A stretch of DNA of 64,000 nucleotides, from the NCBI GenBank assembly GCA_017633985.1, contig JAGBOF010000016.1, positions 35,852 to 99,851 of the forward strand. Reading direction: 5' to 3'. Made by a program: the position numbers and the translations under genes. Positions 18,333-27,135 of the stretch are shown here, piece by piece. Position 1 is the first letter of the stretch. Each line of letters starts with the position of its first letter. This DNA is from Bacteroidales bacterium (GTDB lineage: Bacteria > Bacteroidota > Bacteroidia > Bacteroidales > P3). The notes beneath the pieces were generated by a model, which saw nothing but the letters and a program-made list of their open reading frames with translations, was not told the origin of the DNA and searched no databases.

Positions 18333-19667
18333 TCAGTTGCCGTATATCTGTTTGCGTGAAAACAATATCATAAAAACGCTTCTTCCCGCAAGATAAAGAA
18401 TAAATCCCAACCACAATGCGTCATTTGTTTTGCCCAATCCGAAATATGAGAAGAAGAACAAAGCCGTAGAAATGAATATTGCGTTACGCATAATCTTACT
18501 TTGGGTCATTCCTATCAATATTCCGTCATACAAAAAGGCAAGAAAACCCGTCAAAGGTATCAATACAAGCCACAGTTTACAACTTTCACTGGCTCGAATT
18601 ACGTCCTGATGGTCGGTAAGTATTGAAATAATTTCTTTTCCTGCAAATCCGTAAAGCAAAGAACACAAAACAGCCAAACCTATTCCCCAAACAATGACGC
18701 GGTGTATGACTTGCACAAGTCCTTTTCTGTCATTGGCACCGTAATATTTGCCGCAAAGACTTTCGCATGCGTAAGCGAATCCGTCCATAAAGTAAGAGAA
18801 AAGACTGAACAATTGCATTATCAATGTGTTTACCGCCAATGTCGGATAGGGTTGCGAAGACGATGCAACGGTAAAGTAAGTCGTTACGGCAATAATACAA
18901 ACCGTACGCAGGAATATGTCTCCGTTTACTTTGAAAAACAGTTTCATTTTATCCAATTGCAATGCCCGTTTAACGGAAAGCGAATACTGTTTCTTATACC
19001 TTATTATAAATACGGCGGAAATAAGCATCAGTCCTGCATATTGAGAAATCACCGTTGCGTATGCTACACCTTCTATTGTCAAATGCAATCCCATTACAAA
19101 GATTACATCAAACAGTATATTGACTGCATTAATCACGATAGCGGTATACATAGGCGTTTTGCTGTCCTGCATACCTATGAACCAGCCTTTCAATGCATAC
19201 ATACCCAATACCGCAGGCGCTGCCCATATACGTATATAAAAATAACGCAAAGCCAGACTCATCACATTGTTTTTATCATCTATCAGTCCTGATGCCAATA
19301 AGGCTATCGGTTTTTGCAGAAGCAATATAACAAATGCCACACTTAAACCGATGGTCAATGCGCGGGTTAAAATATCTATCTGTTCTGTCTTATCCTTTGC
19401 GCCGTACGCCTGGGCGGTAAAGCCGCTTGTTCCCATACGCAGGAATCCGAATCCCCAATAAAGGAAATTGAATATCATGCTTCCCACAGCCACCGCACCT
19501 ATATAATCGTTTACCGTGCCGTTATATGCTATGTGTCCTACAATTGCAGTATCCACCATACCCAATAAAGGAATGGTGATATTGGTAATAATATTCGGGA
19601 TTGTCAAACGAAGTATCTGTCTGTTCAATCCCGCACTATTTGTATCGTTATGCTTTTTTACCCGCAC
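18333..19667 (-). CDS. MATE family efflux transporter (DinF-like)
   Basis: The 444-residue membrane protein has MATE signatures LRLTIPNIITNITIPLLGMVDTAIVGHI (seen in pieces: TIPNIITNITIPLLGMVDTA) and YWGFGFLRMGTSGFTAQAYGAKD, the latter typical of the DinF branch. The start appears to be GTG at 19667; no internal ATG precedes the first membrane segment. That start lies inside the 3' end of the preceding gene (20-bp overlap), so translation is probably coupled. Substrate unknown. Confidence 0.92.
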   Translation of the reverse strand: MRVKKHNDTNSAGLNRQILRLTIPNIITNITIPLLGMVDTAIVGHIAYNGTVNDYIGAVAVGSMIFNFLYWGFGFLRMGTSGFTAQAYGAKDKTEQIDILTRALTIGLSVAFVILLLQKPIALLASGLIDDKNNVMSLALRYFYIRIWAAPAVLGMYALKGWFIGMQDSKTPMYTAIVINAVNILFDVIFVMGLHLTIEGVAYATVISQYAGLMLISAVFIIRYKKQYSLSVKRALQLDKMKLFFKVNGDIFLRTVCIIAVTTYFTVASSSQPYPTLAVNTLIMQLFSLFSYFMDGFAYACESLCGKYYGANDRKGLVQVIHRVIVWGIGLAVLCSLLYGFAGKEIISILTDHQDVIRASESCKLWLVLIPLTGFLAFLYDGILIGMTQSKIMRNAIFISTALFFFSYFGLGKTNDALWLGFILYLAGRSVFMILFSRKQIYGN

Positions 19668-20388
19668 TTTTAAACAAATTCTTCCAATAATTCAAGTGCC
19701 AAAGAGCATGTATTATTGCTACAACGGTCATAGATATACCGAAATCAACATGCAATTGCATAAGGGTAAGGTAATTCATGCTCCAACCGTACATTTTGGC
19801 GAAAACAACGTACACGCCTATCAAACAAGAAACCAGACACGTGATACCGAGGATTACATTCCACAATCTGCGGTGATTAACCTTCTTAATCTTCTTCGCT
19901 TTTACCAATACGGCGGTAAGACTATACAATCCCAATGTGGCAATCAACACCTGCCAAAGATGATACGGGAATTTCCTCTCTTGTTTAGGCATCTGAATTG
20001 TCATTGTCTCCTCTGCAGCGGATTCAGTCATCGTTTCGGTTGCTCCGCTTACAGTCTGAATATCTTCATCAGCCGCAACATTTTCTTGAATAGTCTTTGC
20101 GGCGGATTGTTCCTGCTTTTTATCTGCCTGCGAAGTCTGTTTAACTGACTTTTCCTGCGTTAGGTTTTGTTCGGATGCTTTTTTATCCGTCTGTTTTTCC
20201 GTCTTATTACTTTTTGACAGCACAGCATTATCACAAATGCCGTCACCGTTTTCATCGACAAACAATCCGCACTGTCCCGTGCAATCAACAACGCCTCCGA
20301 AAGGGCAATTCTCGGGATGTTGCTCCTGTGCAAAAACTCCTAATGCCAAAAAGGCCGAAAGAACCAATAATAAAATCTTTTTATTCAT
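19648..20388 (-). CDS. Secreted-head membrane protein, b-haem-type candidate
   Basis: I do not recognise a named family. The 246-residue product has a signal peptide ending GVFAQE, then a short cysteine-containing region (ENCPFGGVVDCTGQCG) with a calcium-type DENGDGICDN loop, about 75 residues of charged K/E/Q/T-rich linker, and a C-terminal domain from residue about 145 with three or four membrane helices. Histidines sit in or near the helices (NHRRLWN, QLHVDFG, IHALWHLNYW), as in small cytochrome b-like domains of the DUF4405 type. A membrane redox role is only an inference. It overlaps the DinF-like gene downstream and has its own promoter at 20424-20431. Confidence 0.65.
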   Translation of the reverse strand: MNKKILLLVLSAFLALGVFAQEQHPENCPFGGVVDCTGQCGLFVDENGDGICDNAVLSKSNKTEKQTDKKASEQNLTQEKSVKQTSQADKKQEQSAAKTIQENVAADEDIQTVSGATETMTESAAEETMTIQMPKQERKFPYHLWQVLIATLGLYSLTAVLVKAKKIKKVNHRRLWNVILGITCLVSCLIGVYVVFAKMYGWSMNYLTLMQLHVDFGISMTVVAIIHALWHLNYWKNLFKSAGKKA

Positions 20389-20423
20389 AATACTGTAATA
20401 TTAATATCCGATTCAGGAAATTG

Positions 20424-20431
20424 CAAATTTA
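20424..20431 (-). promoter_or_regulatory. Probable -7 box for the gene at 19648-20388
   Basis: Minus strand TAAATTTG followed by C, 36 bp before the ATG. Confidence 0.5.
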
Positions 20432-20523
20432 CACAATTTCTGTCTATTATCAATAAAAATCTGAATGTTATATTAATTTTTTCCGTTAAAGGGCGCTTTC
20501 TGTCCCGTAATTATAATTTTTTG

Positions 20524-20531
20524 TAACTTTG
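20524..20531 (+). promoter_or_regulatory. Probable -7 box for the MgtC-like gene
   Basis: TAACTTTG followed by C, 24 bp before the ATG at 20556. Confidence 0.55.
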
Positions 20532-20555
20532 CAACATAATTAAATTTTAACGGAT

Positions 20556-21218
20556 ATGTTTTGGAATTTTGTTTTACGGCTTTGTTTGGCGTCGGTACTG
20601 GGATTGGCAATAGGTTTCGAACGTGAAATGCATGCAAAAGAGGCAGGCGTTAAAACGCATTTGCTTGTTGCCATGGGATCCTGTCTGTTTATGATATTGA
20701 GTATATACGGTTTCGAAGGTTTTTATGACAAAGACCACACATCTTTCGATCCTTCGCGAATAGCTGCACAGGTCGTGACGGGAATAGGCTTTTTGGGTGC
20801 AGGTACTATCATATTCCGCAAGAATATAATACGCGGTCTGACCACTGCGGCGGGACTTTGGGTAACTTGTGCGATAGGATTGGCATGCGGATGCGGTTTT
20901 TATTACATAGCAATGGCTGCTACGGTACTTGTATTGATAAGTATATTTTTGGCAAACTTCTTTTTGAAAAAATATTCGGAGAAATACACCTCCATAACCT
21001 TTATCGCAGACTGTCAAAACGATATTTCCTTACTGTTTGACAAACTGAAAAACGACGGCATTGTAATAAAAAATTACTCAATGCAGCAAATAACGGATAA
21101 CGGCAACGAAAAATTTTCGGTGAATATTGACATCAAAACCCAATACGGCAAGAACAAAACGGAATTCAATAATCTTATACAGGAGTTTGCCCAAGTCAAG
21201 GTTATAAGCATCGAATAA
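20556..21218 (+). CDS. MgtC/SapB family membrane protein
   Basis: The 220-residue protein has the conserved MgtC/SapB core of four or five membrane helices: LGLAIGFEREMHAKEAGVKTHLLVAMGS (pieces: GLAIGFEREMHAKEAGVKTH), RIAAQVVTGIGFLGAGTIIF, and GLTTAAGLWVTCAIGLACG. A soluble C-terminal ACT-like domain of about 75 residues follows. MgtC proteins are linked to growth in low magnesium and to control of ATP synthase in pathogens; in other bacteria the role is unclear. It is a single gene ending before a phased heptamer array. Confidence 0.92.
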   Translation: MFWNFVLRLCLASVLGLAIGFEREMHAKEAGVKTHLLVAMGSCLFMILSIYGFEGFYDKDHTSFDPSRIAAQVVTGIGFLGAGTIIFRKNIIRGLTTAAGLWVTCAIGLACGCGFYYIAMAATVLVLISIFLANFFLKKYSEKYTSITFIADCQNDISLLFDKLKNDGIVIKNYSMQQITDNGNEKFSVNIDIKTQYGKNKTEFNNLIQEFAQVKVISIE

Positions 21219-21292
21219 AAAGGCTTTTTTAGGCGAAAAATACCCTGTTGTTACCATCTGTTTTTAAGGTAATTACGTTTGCTTAAATTTTT

Positions 21293-21362
21293 AAGGCGTA
21301 AAAAAAAATTATTACGGCGTATTATTTTATTAATCACGCAGAATAATTTACTGAAACGGCGT
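21293..21362. repeat. 21-bp phased heptamer array, four cores
   Basis: Cores start at 21293 (AAGGCGT), 21314 (ACGGCGT), 21335 (CACGCAG) and 21356 (ACGGCGT), exactly 21 bp apart. The second spacer is ATTATTTTATTAAT. Positions 21318-21349 are identical to 35436-35467 and 46785-46816 and to the reverse complement of 7780-7811. It lies between the convergent MgtC-like and helix-hairpin-helix genes. Confidence 0.9.
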
Positions 21363-21466
21363 CTTTTTTCAGCCTTATTATTTCACACAAAATTTTCCTG
21401 CTGTTTTACCGCTTTAAAAAGGCACAAAAACGCAATATTTTTACGCTTTTTCGCATTTTACAGCAA

Positions 21467-22204
21467 TCACCTGACAGTGACGTACGGTTTTATTTTATTG
21501 AATGTGTCTTCGTCCATAATATGGATATATCTCAATTGATCGGCATCAGTATATGCTCCGTTGGTATTGCGGTATATTATAATTTCTTTTGCCAAATACC
21601 AATCAATATACGGATGTGCTGCAATTTCTTTTATATCCGCCGAATTTATATTTATCTTCCTGACATTGTACTGCCCTACCGACAGATGTTTGACTATGTT
21701 TCTATAAAGCGAATCGCTCATTCCGTAAACTTCTTTGAGTTGTTCCACCGATACATAACCGCCTAATTTCTTTCCGTAATTGTAAATTCTCCGCGAATAC
21801 ACCCTTCCAATGCCGCTTATCATTTGCAAATCCAATGTATCGCAAAGATTCAGATCCAAAACCGTATCGCCGTAGGATTTCTTAACCATTCGGCGGTATC
21901 CGTCAGCATTAAAATCCGTCAAAGTGTCGGTTTGCAGCCGCGTTTTCTTACTTAAAGAATCTCCTTCAGCATAATAGTAGTTAAAAATATTGTAACGCTT
22001 GGTTTTATATGCATTCTTAATGGTGTCTTTCTTGTATCTGCCGTAATTTTTCTTATCATAAACGGCGTTATCATCCTTTTGGATGATTACGATCTTATTT
22101 CCGTTTAAATACATGTATGCAAAAGCAATCACCGCACCAGTCAAAAGACAGATAACGGCGGTAATACCTATTTTATGTTCCTTGGAAAACCCTTGTCTTT
22201 TCAT
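21467..22204 (-). CDS. Helix-hairpin-helix protein with N-terminal membrane anchor
   Basis: The 245-residue product has one membrane helix (residues about 14-33), a charged linker, and then ComEA-like helix-hairpin-helix repeats: LDLNLCDTLDLQMISGIGRVYSRRI, of which DLQMISGIGRVYSRRIYNYG is the clearest, and ININSADIKEIAAHPYIDWY. Such repeats bind DNA backbone non-specifically; ComEA-type proteins act in DNA uptake at the membrane. Whether this one does so is not shown. The DUF4837 gene precedes it on the same strand with a 69-bp gap. Confidence 0.85.
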   Translation of the reverse strand: MKRQGFSKEHKIGITAVICLLTGAVIAFAYMYLNGNKIVIIQKDDNAVYDKKNYGRYKKDTIKNAYKTKRYNIFNYYYAEGDSLSKKTRLQTDTLTDFNADGYRRMVKKSYGDTVLDLNLCDTLDLQMISGIGRVYSRRIYNYGKKLGGYVSVEQLKEVYGMSDSLYRNIVKHLSVGQYNVRKININSADIKEIAAHPYIDWYLAKEIIIYRNTNGAYTDADQLRYIHIMDEDTFNKIKPYVTVR

Positions 22205-22273
22205 TGCCGATTAGGTTTAAGGCACAAAAACAAGCACAAAACGGCAGTTTATTTTCTTATGCTTACAGAAGTA

Positions 22274-23296
22274 TTATTCAACTTTCCTGTTTATTCCGTA
22301 AACTATGCTTTCCATTTGCATAAGCAAATCTCTTTTCGGTTTTTTAGGCGAATATAGGAAACAATCTATCATGATAAAATCATTGGTTGCGGGATTTTGA
22401 AAAACATAATTCACAAAAGGACCGCCCATAAAATCTCCGAAAAGCCGCCAAAGTCCCCTTGATTCTATCATAACAATGTTATTTATCTTCACCGTGTCGG
22501 TATAAATATCCGTTCTCAACTCCGTACCCATATAAGAGTCTTTCATAGGTCCGGGAATGTTGTCTTTGGCAATTTTATCCCTTATCTCAATGATTTTATC
22601 TTTATTAAACAGGTTTTGTGAAGTGAAGGGTTGTTTGTAAATCATTATTCCGTAACTTTCGTCCTTGGTTTCTTTACGTATCCAGAAGAAATCATTCTTT
22701 TGTTTTGCTAAATAAAAATCGGCGGGTATTGTAAGTTTGATACCGAAAGTCTTATTAATCTGCTCTGTCAATTTGATATTCTCGTCTCTTTTGAATACAT
22801 TGAAAATTCTGTTATGTTCGTTGGTGTAAAACTGCTTTCTTATCGTAGGATAAAACCTCGTAAGGATAGCAAACATACTGTCACGGTTATCAACCATAAG
22901 TTTGTATACCGCTTGCGGGTAAACACGTTGGTTTATTTCCTGATAAATTTTATTAGGATTGCCTTTTTTGAAATCAATTATCAATATATTGCGGTGTTTT
23001 TGCAACATATCCGAATGAATAAACCCTTCGGGTTTTAGATGTATCACGTCAAACAAAGGTTCATTCTGATTTAATCCCTCTTGCGGGATTTCGAAATTTT
23101 TACCTATTGAATCCCTTAATTCACCTTTATATATTTCTTCATCGGCAACGACGATCATCTCCAAAGTCTTGCCTGCTGAAGACGGTAATCCCATGGTTAA
23201 TTTTTCTTTTGTGCTTGTTTGTTTGCTGCAAGAAACTACTATAAGCATTAAAAGCAAAATAATGCCTGCAAACTGATATAACAATGATTTTTTCAT
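22274..23296 (-). CDS. DUF4837 family lipoprotein
   Basis: Starting at ATG 23296 the 340-residue product has a lipoprotein signal (IVVSCSKQ, Cys near residue 23) and matches DUF4837, a Bacteroidetes-only family: MVVADEEIYKGELRDSIG, LFDVIHLKPEGF, RDSMFAILTRFYPTIRKQF, FFWIRKETKDESYGIMIY, and RGLWRLFGDFMGGPFVNY. Its function is unknown. The ATG at 23323 would place eight residues before the signal and overlap the promoter, so it is rejected. Confidence 0.88.
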   Translation of the reverse strand: MKKSLLYQFAGIILLLMLIVVSCSKQTSTKEKLTMGLPSSAGKTLEMIVVADEEIYKGELRDSIGKNFEIPQEGLNQNEPLFDVIHLKPEGFIHSDMLQKHRNILIIDFKKGNPNKIYQEINQRVYPQAVYKLMVDNRDSMFAILTRFYPTIRKQFYTNEHNRIFNVFKRDENIKLTEQINKTFGIKLTIPADFYLAKQKNDFFWIRKETKDESYGIMIYKQPFTSQNLFNKDKIIEIRDKIAKDNIPGPMKDSYMGTELRTDIYTDTVKINNIVMIESRGLWRLFGDFMGGPFVNYVFQNPATNDFIMIDCFLYSPKKPKRDLLMQMESIVYGINRKVE

Positions 23297-23320
23297 AGCA
23301 ATTAATCGTATTTGAAAGTG

Positions 23321-23328
23321 CAAATATA
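23321..23328 (-). promoter_or_regulatory. Probable -7 box for the DUF4837 gene
   Basis: Minus strand TATATTTG followed by C, 25 bp before the ATG at 23296. Confidence 0.5.
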
Positions 23329-23441
23329 AAAAGATTTTACAATATCACAAAATTAATTCCTTAAGTTAATCATTTCTAACCATTCTTAATCTTTATAATT
23401 TATAAGTAATTTTACACCTATTAATATTATAAGTTTATTTT

Positions 23442-23473
23442 TTTGTATTTTCCAAAAATTATTTTTATCTTTG
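23442..23473 (+). promoter_or_regulatory. Promoter of the methylmalonyl-CoA operon
   Basis: TTTG at 23442-23445 and TATCTTTG at 23466-23473, 20 bp apart, form a full Bacteroidetes-type promoter. The mRNA would carry a leader of about 90 nt before the mce ATG at 23572. Confidence 0.65.
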
Positions 23474-23571
23474 CATTTTCTAATCCGATTTATCAGAGAA
23501 TTATTCGGTAGAAAGGATAAAAAGAAAATAGTATACATTAAATCATTTTATTAATTAAAATTAACGGTGCT

Positions 23572-23976
23572 ATGAAACCTACACACATTGAACACATCGG
23601 TATAGCCGTTGAGAATCTTGACGAGGCTATAAAGTATTGGGAAAACGTTATGGGACTCAAATGTTATAACATTGAGGAAGTTGCAGACCAAAAAGTCCGC
23701 ACTGCGTTTTTGAAAATAGGCGAGGTAAAAATAGAATTGCTTGAAGCAACAAGCGCTGACAGCCCTATCGCCAAATTTATTGAGAAAAAAGGTGCAGGGG
23801 TTCATCACGTTGCCTTTGCAGTTGAGGATACCGATATGGCTTTAAACGATGCCAAAGAAAAAGGCGTGCGTTTGATTGACGAAAAATCACGCAAAGGTGC
23901 AGAAGAATTAATGATCGGTTTCTTACATCCTAAATCCACTTTCGGAGTATTGACCGAATTTTGTTGCAAGAAATAA
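23572..23976 (+). CDS. mce: Methylmalonyl-CoA epimerase
   Basis: The 134-residue protein is a vicinal-oxygen-chelate metalloenzyme. IEHIGIAVENLDEAIKYWE carries the first metal histidine, GAGVHHVAFAVED the second, and STFGVLTEF the final glutamate. It interconverts (R)- and (S)-methylmalonyl-CoA in the cytosol, between methylmalonyl-CoA mutase and the decarboxylase encoded just downstream. It has its own promoter and is separated from mmdA by 170 bp that hold a phased heptamer array. Confidence 0.95.
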   Translation: MKPTHIEHIGIAVENLDEAIKYWENVMGLKCYNIEEVADQKVRTAFLKIGEVKIELLEATSADSPIAKFIEKKGAGVHHVAFAVEDTDMALNDAKEKGVRLIDEKSRKGAEELMIGFLHPKSTFGVLTEFCCKK

Positions 23977-24012
23977 AAATAATGAATCCTGACAACTTAT
24001 AATTTTTATAAC

Positions 24013-24103
24013 ACAACGTCTTGTTTTTATATAAAGGCGTTTAAAAAAATTAAAACGGCGTTTGGGTAAATTAAAACAACGCTTTAATAGAATAAAACGG
24101 CGT
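24013..24103. repeat. 21-bp phased heptamer array, five cores
   Basis: Cores start at 24013 (ACAACGT), 24034 (AAGGCGT), 24055 (ACGGCGT), 24076 (ACAACGC) and 24097 (ACGGCGT), all exactly 21 bp apart. Its spacers are less conserved than elsewhere (TTAAAAAAATTAAA, TTGGGTAAATTAAA). It sits between mce and mmdA, genes of one pathway on one strand. Confidence 0.88.
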
Positions 24104-24146
24104 TTTATTTTGTCGGGATTAATAACCATAAAAACAATGTAATATT

Positions 24147-25706
24147 ATGGCTTTTGAAGATAAGATAAAACAATTATTAGACTTAAGGGTGCAGACCAAA
24201 TTGGGCGGAGGTGAAAAAAGAATAGAAGCCCAACATGCAAAAGGCAAACTTACGGCAAGAGAAAGAATAGAATTGCTTTTGGACGAAGGCAGTTTCGAAG
24301 AATTTGATATGTTCGTAACCCACCGTTGCACCAACTTCGGAATGGAGAAAAAGGAATTCTTATCCGACGGTGTGGTAACAGGTTACGGAACAATAGACGG
24401 AAGACTTGTCTATGTATTTTCACAGGATTTCACCATCTTGGGAGGTTCTTTAGGCGAAAGTTTCGCAAAGAAAATCTGCAAAGTAATGGACCAAGCAATG
24501 AAAGTAGGTGCTCCCGTGATAGGATTGAACGACTCGGGCGGAGCACGTATACAGGAAGGCGTAAACGCTTTGGCAGGATATTGCGAAATATTTGAACGTA
24601 ATATATTAGCCAGCGGCGTTATTCCGCAGATAAGTGCCATATTCGGTCCTTGCGCCGGCGGAGCTGTTTATTCCCCTGCCCTTACCGACTTCATATTGAT
24701 GAGTAAAGAAAACTCATATATGTTTATTACAGGTCCTAAAGTTGTAAAAACCGTAACAGGAGAAAACGTAACGGACGAACAACTAGGCGGAGCAAACGTA
24801 CATGCTTCCAAAAGCGGTGTTGCCCACTTTGTTGCGGAGAATGAACAGGAAGGAATCAAAACAATAAGAAGACTTATATCGTTTATACCTTCCAATAATT
24901 TGGAAGAACCGCCTGTAGTTGATTGCAATGATCCTATCGACCGTTTGGAAGATTCGCTTAACCACATCATTCCTGACGATCCTAACCAACCTTATAACGT
25001 AAAAGACGTTATTACGGGTGTTGTTGATAACGGAGATTTCTTTGAAGTACACGAAAAATTCGCTCCGAACTTGGTTGTAGGATTTGCACGTATGAACGGC
25101 ATGAGCGTAGGTATAGTAGCAAACCAACCTAACTATATGGCAGGTGTATTGGATATTAATTCCTCAAGAAAAGGAGGCCGTTTCGTACGTTTTTGCGATG
25201 CATTCAATATTCCTATTATCACATTTGTTGATGTTCCGGGCTTTTTACCTGGCACAGGACAGGAATACGGCGGCATAATCGTCCACGGTGCAAAAATGTT
25301 ATATGCTTACGGAGAAGCTACAGTGCCTAAAATCACCGTAACTTTAAGAAAATCCTACGGCGGAGCTCATTTGGTTATGTCGGCAAAACAATTAAGAGGA
25401 GACATCAACTACTCCTGGCCTATGGCAGAGATAGCCGTTATGGGAGCAAGCGGAGCTACGGCAATTCTTTACGGCAGCGATTTAAAGAAAATAGAAAACG
25501 AAGAAGAAAAAGCGAAATTCGTTGCCGAAAAACAAAAGGAATATGAGGATAAATTCTCCAATCCTTACAACGCTGCTAAATACGGTTACATTGATGACGT
25601 AATAGAACCTCGCAATACACGTTTCCGTATCATAAGGGCATTGCAGGCCATAGCTACCAAGAAAGACAGCAATCCTATGAAAAAGCACGGCAACATTCCA
25701 TTGTAA
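24147..25706 (+). CDS. mmdA: Methylmalonyl-CoA decarboxylase carboxyltransferase subunit
   Basis: The 519-residue protein is a biotin-dependent carboxyltransferase of the propionyl/methylmalonyl-CoA type: [39 protein letters not shown] (acyl-CoA oxyanion hole), [37 protein letters not shown] (biotin side), and [16 protein letters not shown]. Here it should move CO2 from methylmalonyl-CoA to the biotin carrier at 26703-27131, giving propionyl-CoA. The linked OadG-like, biotin-carrier and OadB genes favour a sodium-pumping decarboxylase over an ATP-driven carboxylase; no biotin carboxylase gene is present. Confidence 0.94.
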   Translation: MAFEDKIKQLLDLRVQTKLGGGEKRIEAQHAKGKLTARERIELLLDEGSFEEFDMFVTHRCTNFGMEKKEFLSDGVVTGYGTIDGRLVYVFSQDFTILGGSLGESFAKKICKVMDQAMKVGAPVIGLNDSGGARIQEGVNALAGYCEIFERNILASGVIPQISAIFGPCAGGAVYSPALTDFILMSKENSYMFITGPKVVKTVTGENVTDEQLGGANVHASKSGVAHFVAENEQEGIKTIRRLISFIPSNNLEEPPVVDCNDPIDRLEDSLNHIIPDDPNQPYNVKDVITGVVDNGDFFEVHEKFAPNLVVGFARMNGMSVGIVANQPNYMAGVLDINSSRKGGRFVRFCDAFNIPIITFVDVPGFLPGTGQEYGGIIVHGAKMLYAYGEATVPKITVTLRKSYGGAHLVMSAKQLRGDINYSWPMAEIAVMGASGATAILYGSDLKKIENEEEKAKFVAEKQKEYEDKFSNPYNAAKYGYIDDVIEPRNTRFRIIRALQAIATKKDSNPMKKHGNIPL

Positions 25707-25728
25707 AACCAACAAAGCGTATACAATA

Positions 25729-26646
25729 ATGAATAAATTAGCAAAACAGATATTCATTGCATTATGCTTTGTCATTGTAAGCGGGAATATTTTCGCACAG
25801 GATGATCCGCTTATTCCTCAATCATTTGCAGTGGATACAAAGTCACAAACAATGGCCGTAATTGATGAACCTGAAAACATGATTGCCATTTTAAACAGAA
25901 CGGCAGACGGATTCAAGGTTACAAAATCAATACTGGTCGATGCAACCAAAGGACGCCATGACGTACAATTCATATACCGTCCGATGAGTGTTGCAATATA
26001 TGAACAAAATATTATATTCCTCGCATCCAACAGAGATTCTTGCTACATAGAAGTCGTGGATCTGAAAGGAAATAATATATATACTTCTCCGAAATTCGTA
26101 GGCAATGCTTCTACATTCTCCTATGACAAACAAAGCAAACATTTGTATATAGGAGGATTGAACGCAACGGGATATAATGTGTTTGACATTGATTGTTCTG
26201 CAGGTTTTGCAAACATACACATAGACAATGTATCGTCTGACAAGGCTGCATATATGAATTATCAGGTTCCCAAGAAATCAGAAGAAATAGCAAAACACGA
26301 TTCCACGGGTTTAGGGCTTACGATGATAGCCATGAGTACGGTATTTTTTGCTTTGGTTGTTATCTCCATTGTATTAATGGGATTTGCAAGAGCATTGCAT
26401 TCTGCACAAAAGAAGAAAGCCAAACAATCAATCCCCGACAAACAAGAACGCAAAGAAGCTGTCGGAGAATTCAAAGCGGGAGGCAATCTTTCGGGCGAAG
26501 CATTGGCTGCAATATCAGCTGCAATACATTTATATAATGATGAATTGCATGACGAAGAAAACACGATTCTTACTATCGTTAAAGTAGAAAAACGTTATTC
26601 TCCTTGGAGCAGCAAGATTCACAATATGAATGTTTACCGACGCTAA
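25729..26646 (+). CDS. OadG-like gamma subunit with large secreted N-terminal domain
   Basis: The 305-residue protein has a signal peptide ending NIFAQDD, an extracytoplasmic domain of about 170 residues with short beta-repeats (SQTMAVIDEPENMIAILNRT, KHLYIGGLNATGYNVFDID) that look like part of a propeller, one membrane helix (residues about 196-220, TMIAMSTVFFALVVISIVLM), and a cytosolic tail with GEALAAISAAIHLYNDELHD and SPWSSKIHNMNVYRR, the latter like OadG tails. OadG anchors and assembles sodium-pumping decarboxylases. Typical OadG proteins lack such a head. It lies between mmdA and the carrier gene. Confidence 0.8.
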   Translation: MNKLAKQIFIALCFVIVSGNIFAQDDPLIPQSFAVDTKSQTMAVIDEPENMIAILNRTADGFKVTKSILVDATKGRHDVQFIYRPMSVAIYEQNIIFLASNRDSCYIEVVDLKGNNIYTSPKFVGNASTFSYDKQSKHLYIGGLNATGYNVFDIDCSAGFANIHIDNVSSDKAAYMNYQVPKKSEEIAKHDSTGLGLTMIAMSTVFFALVVISIVLMGFARALHSAQKKKAKQSIPDKQERKEAVGEFKAGGNLSGEALAAISAAIHLYNDELHDEENTILTIVKVEKRYSPWSSKIHNMNVYRR

Positions 26647-26702
26647 TCATAATTATTAATCAGCAATTAAATAACATTAATTGGTAAAAGACTTATCAGA
26701 CA

Positions 26703-27131
26703 ATGAAAAATTATAAATTCAAAATAAACGGCAGTACTTATTCCGTAGACATTAATAATGTTGAAGGACAGATTATAGAATTGGAACTTAACGGTACGCC
26801 GTATAAAGTGGAAGTTGACAGAGAGGTTAAACAAACTCCTAAACAACGTCCTGTTATCAACACTTCCAAACCTGTTGCCAATGCACCGAAAGTAACGGTA
26901 AGTCAATCTTCATCAGCACATGCCGTTAAAGCTCCTTTGCCTGGTACAATATTGGACGTATTCGTCAATGCAGGAGATACGGTTAAAGAGGGACAAAAAC
27001 TCGTTTTGTTGGAAGCAATGAAAATGGAAAACGAGATAAAAGCCGATTGCGACGGAGTGGTTAAGGAAGTCAAAGTCAGAAAAGGAGACGTTATAATGGA
27101 AGCTGACGTTCTTGTAACTATAGGAGGATAG
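26703..27131 (+). CDS. Biotin carboxyl carrier subunit of the decarboxylase
   Basis: The 142-residue protein has an N-terminal segment (YKFKINGSTYSVDINNVEG), a proline-, alanine- and serine-containing linker, and a C-terminal biotinyl domain: VKAPLPGTILDVFVNAGDTV, LLEAMKMENEIKADCDGVV with the biotin-accepting lysine in AMKM. It should carry CO2 from the MmdA active site to the membrane subunit OadB. The stop is four bases before the oadB ATG. Confidence 0.93.
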   Translation: MKNYKFKINGSTYSVDINNVEGQIIELELNGTPYKVEVDREVKQTPKQRPVINTSKPVANAPKVTVSQSSSAHAVKAPLPGTILDVFVNAGDTVKEGQKLVLLEAMKMENEIKADCDGVVKEVKVRKGDVIMEADVLVTIGG

Positions 27132-27135
27132 AGCC

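Noticed and set aside
24147..25706. mmdA as acetyl-CoA or ATP-dependent propionyl-CoA carboxylase subunit
   Set aside because: No biotin carboxylase gene is near, while an OadG-like gene, a biotin carrier and OadB follow directly; this is the decarboxylase arrangement.
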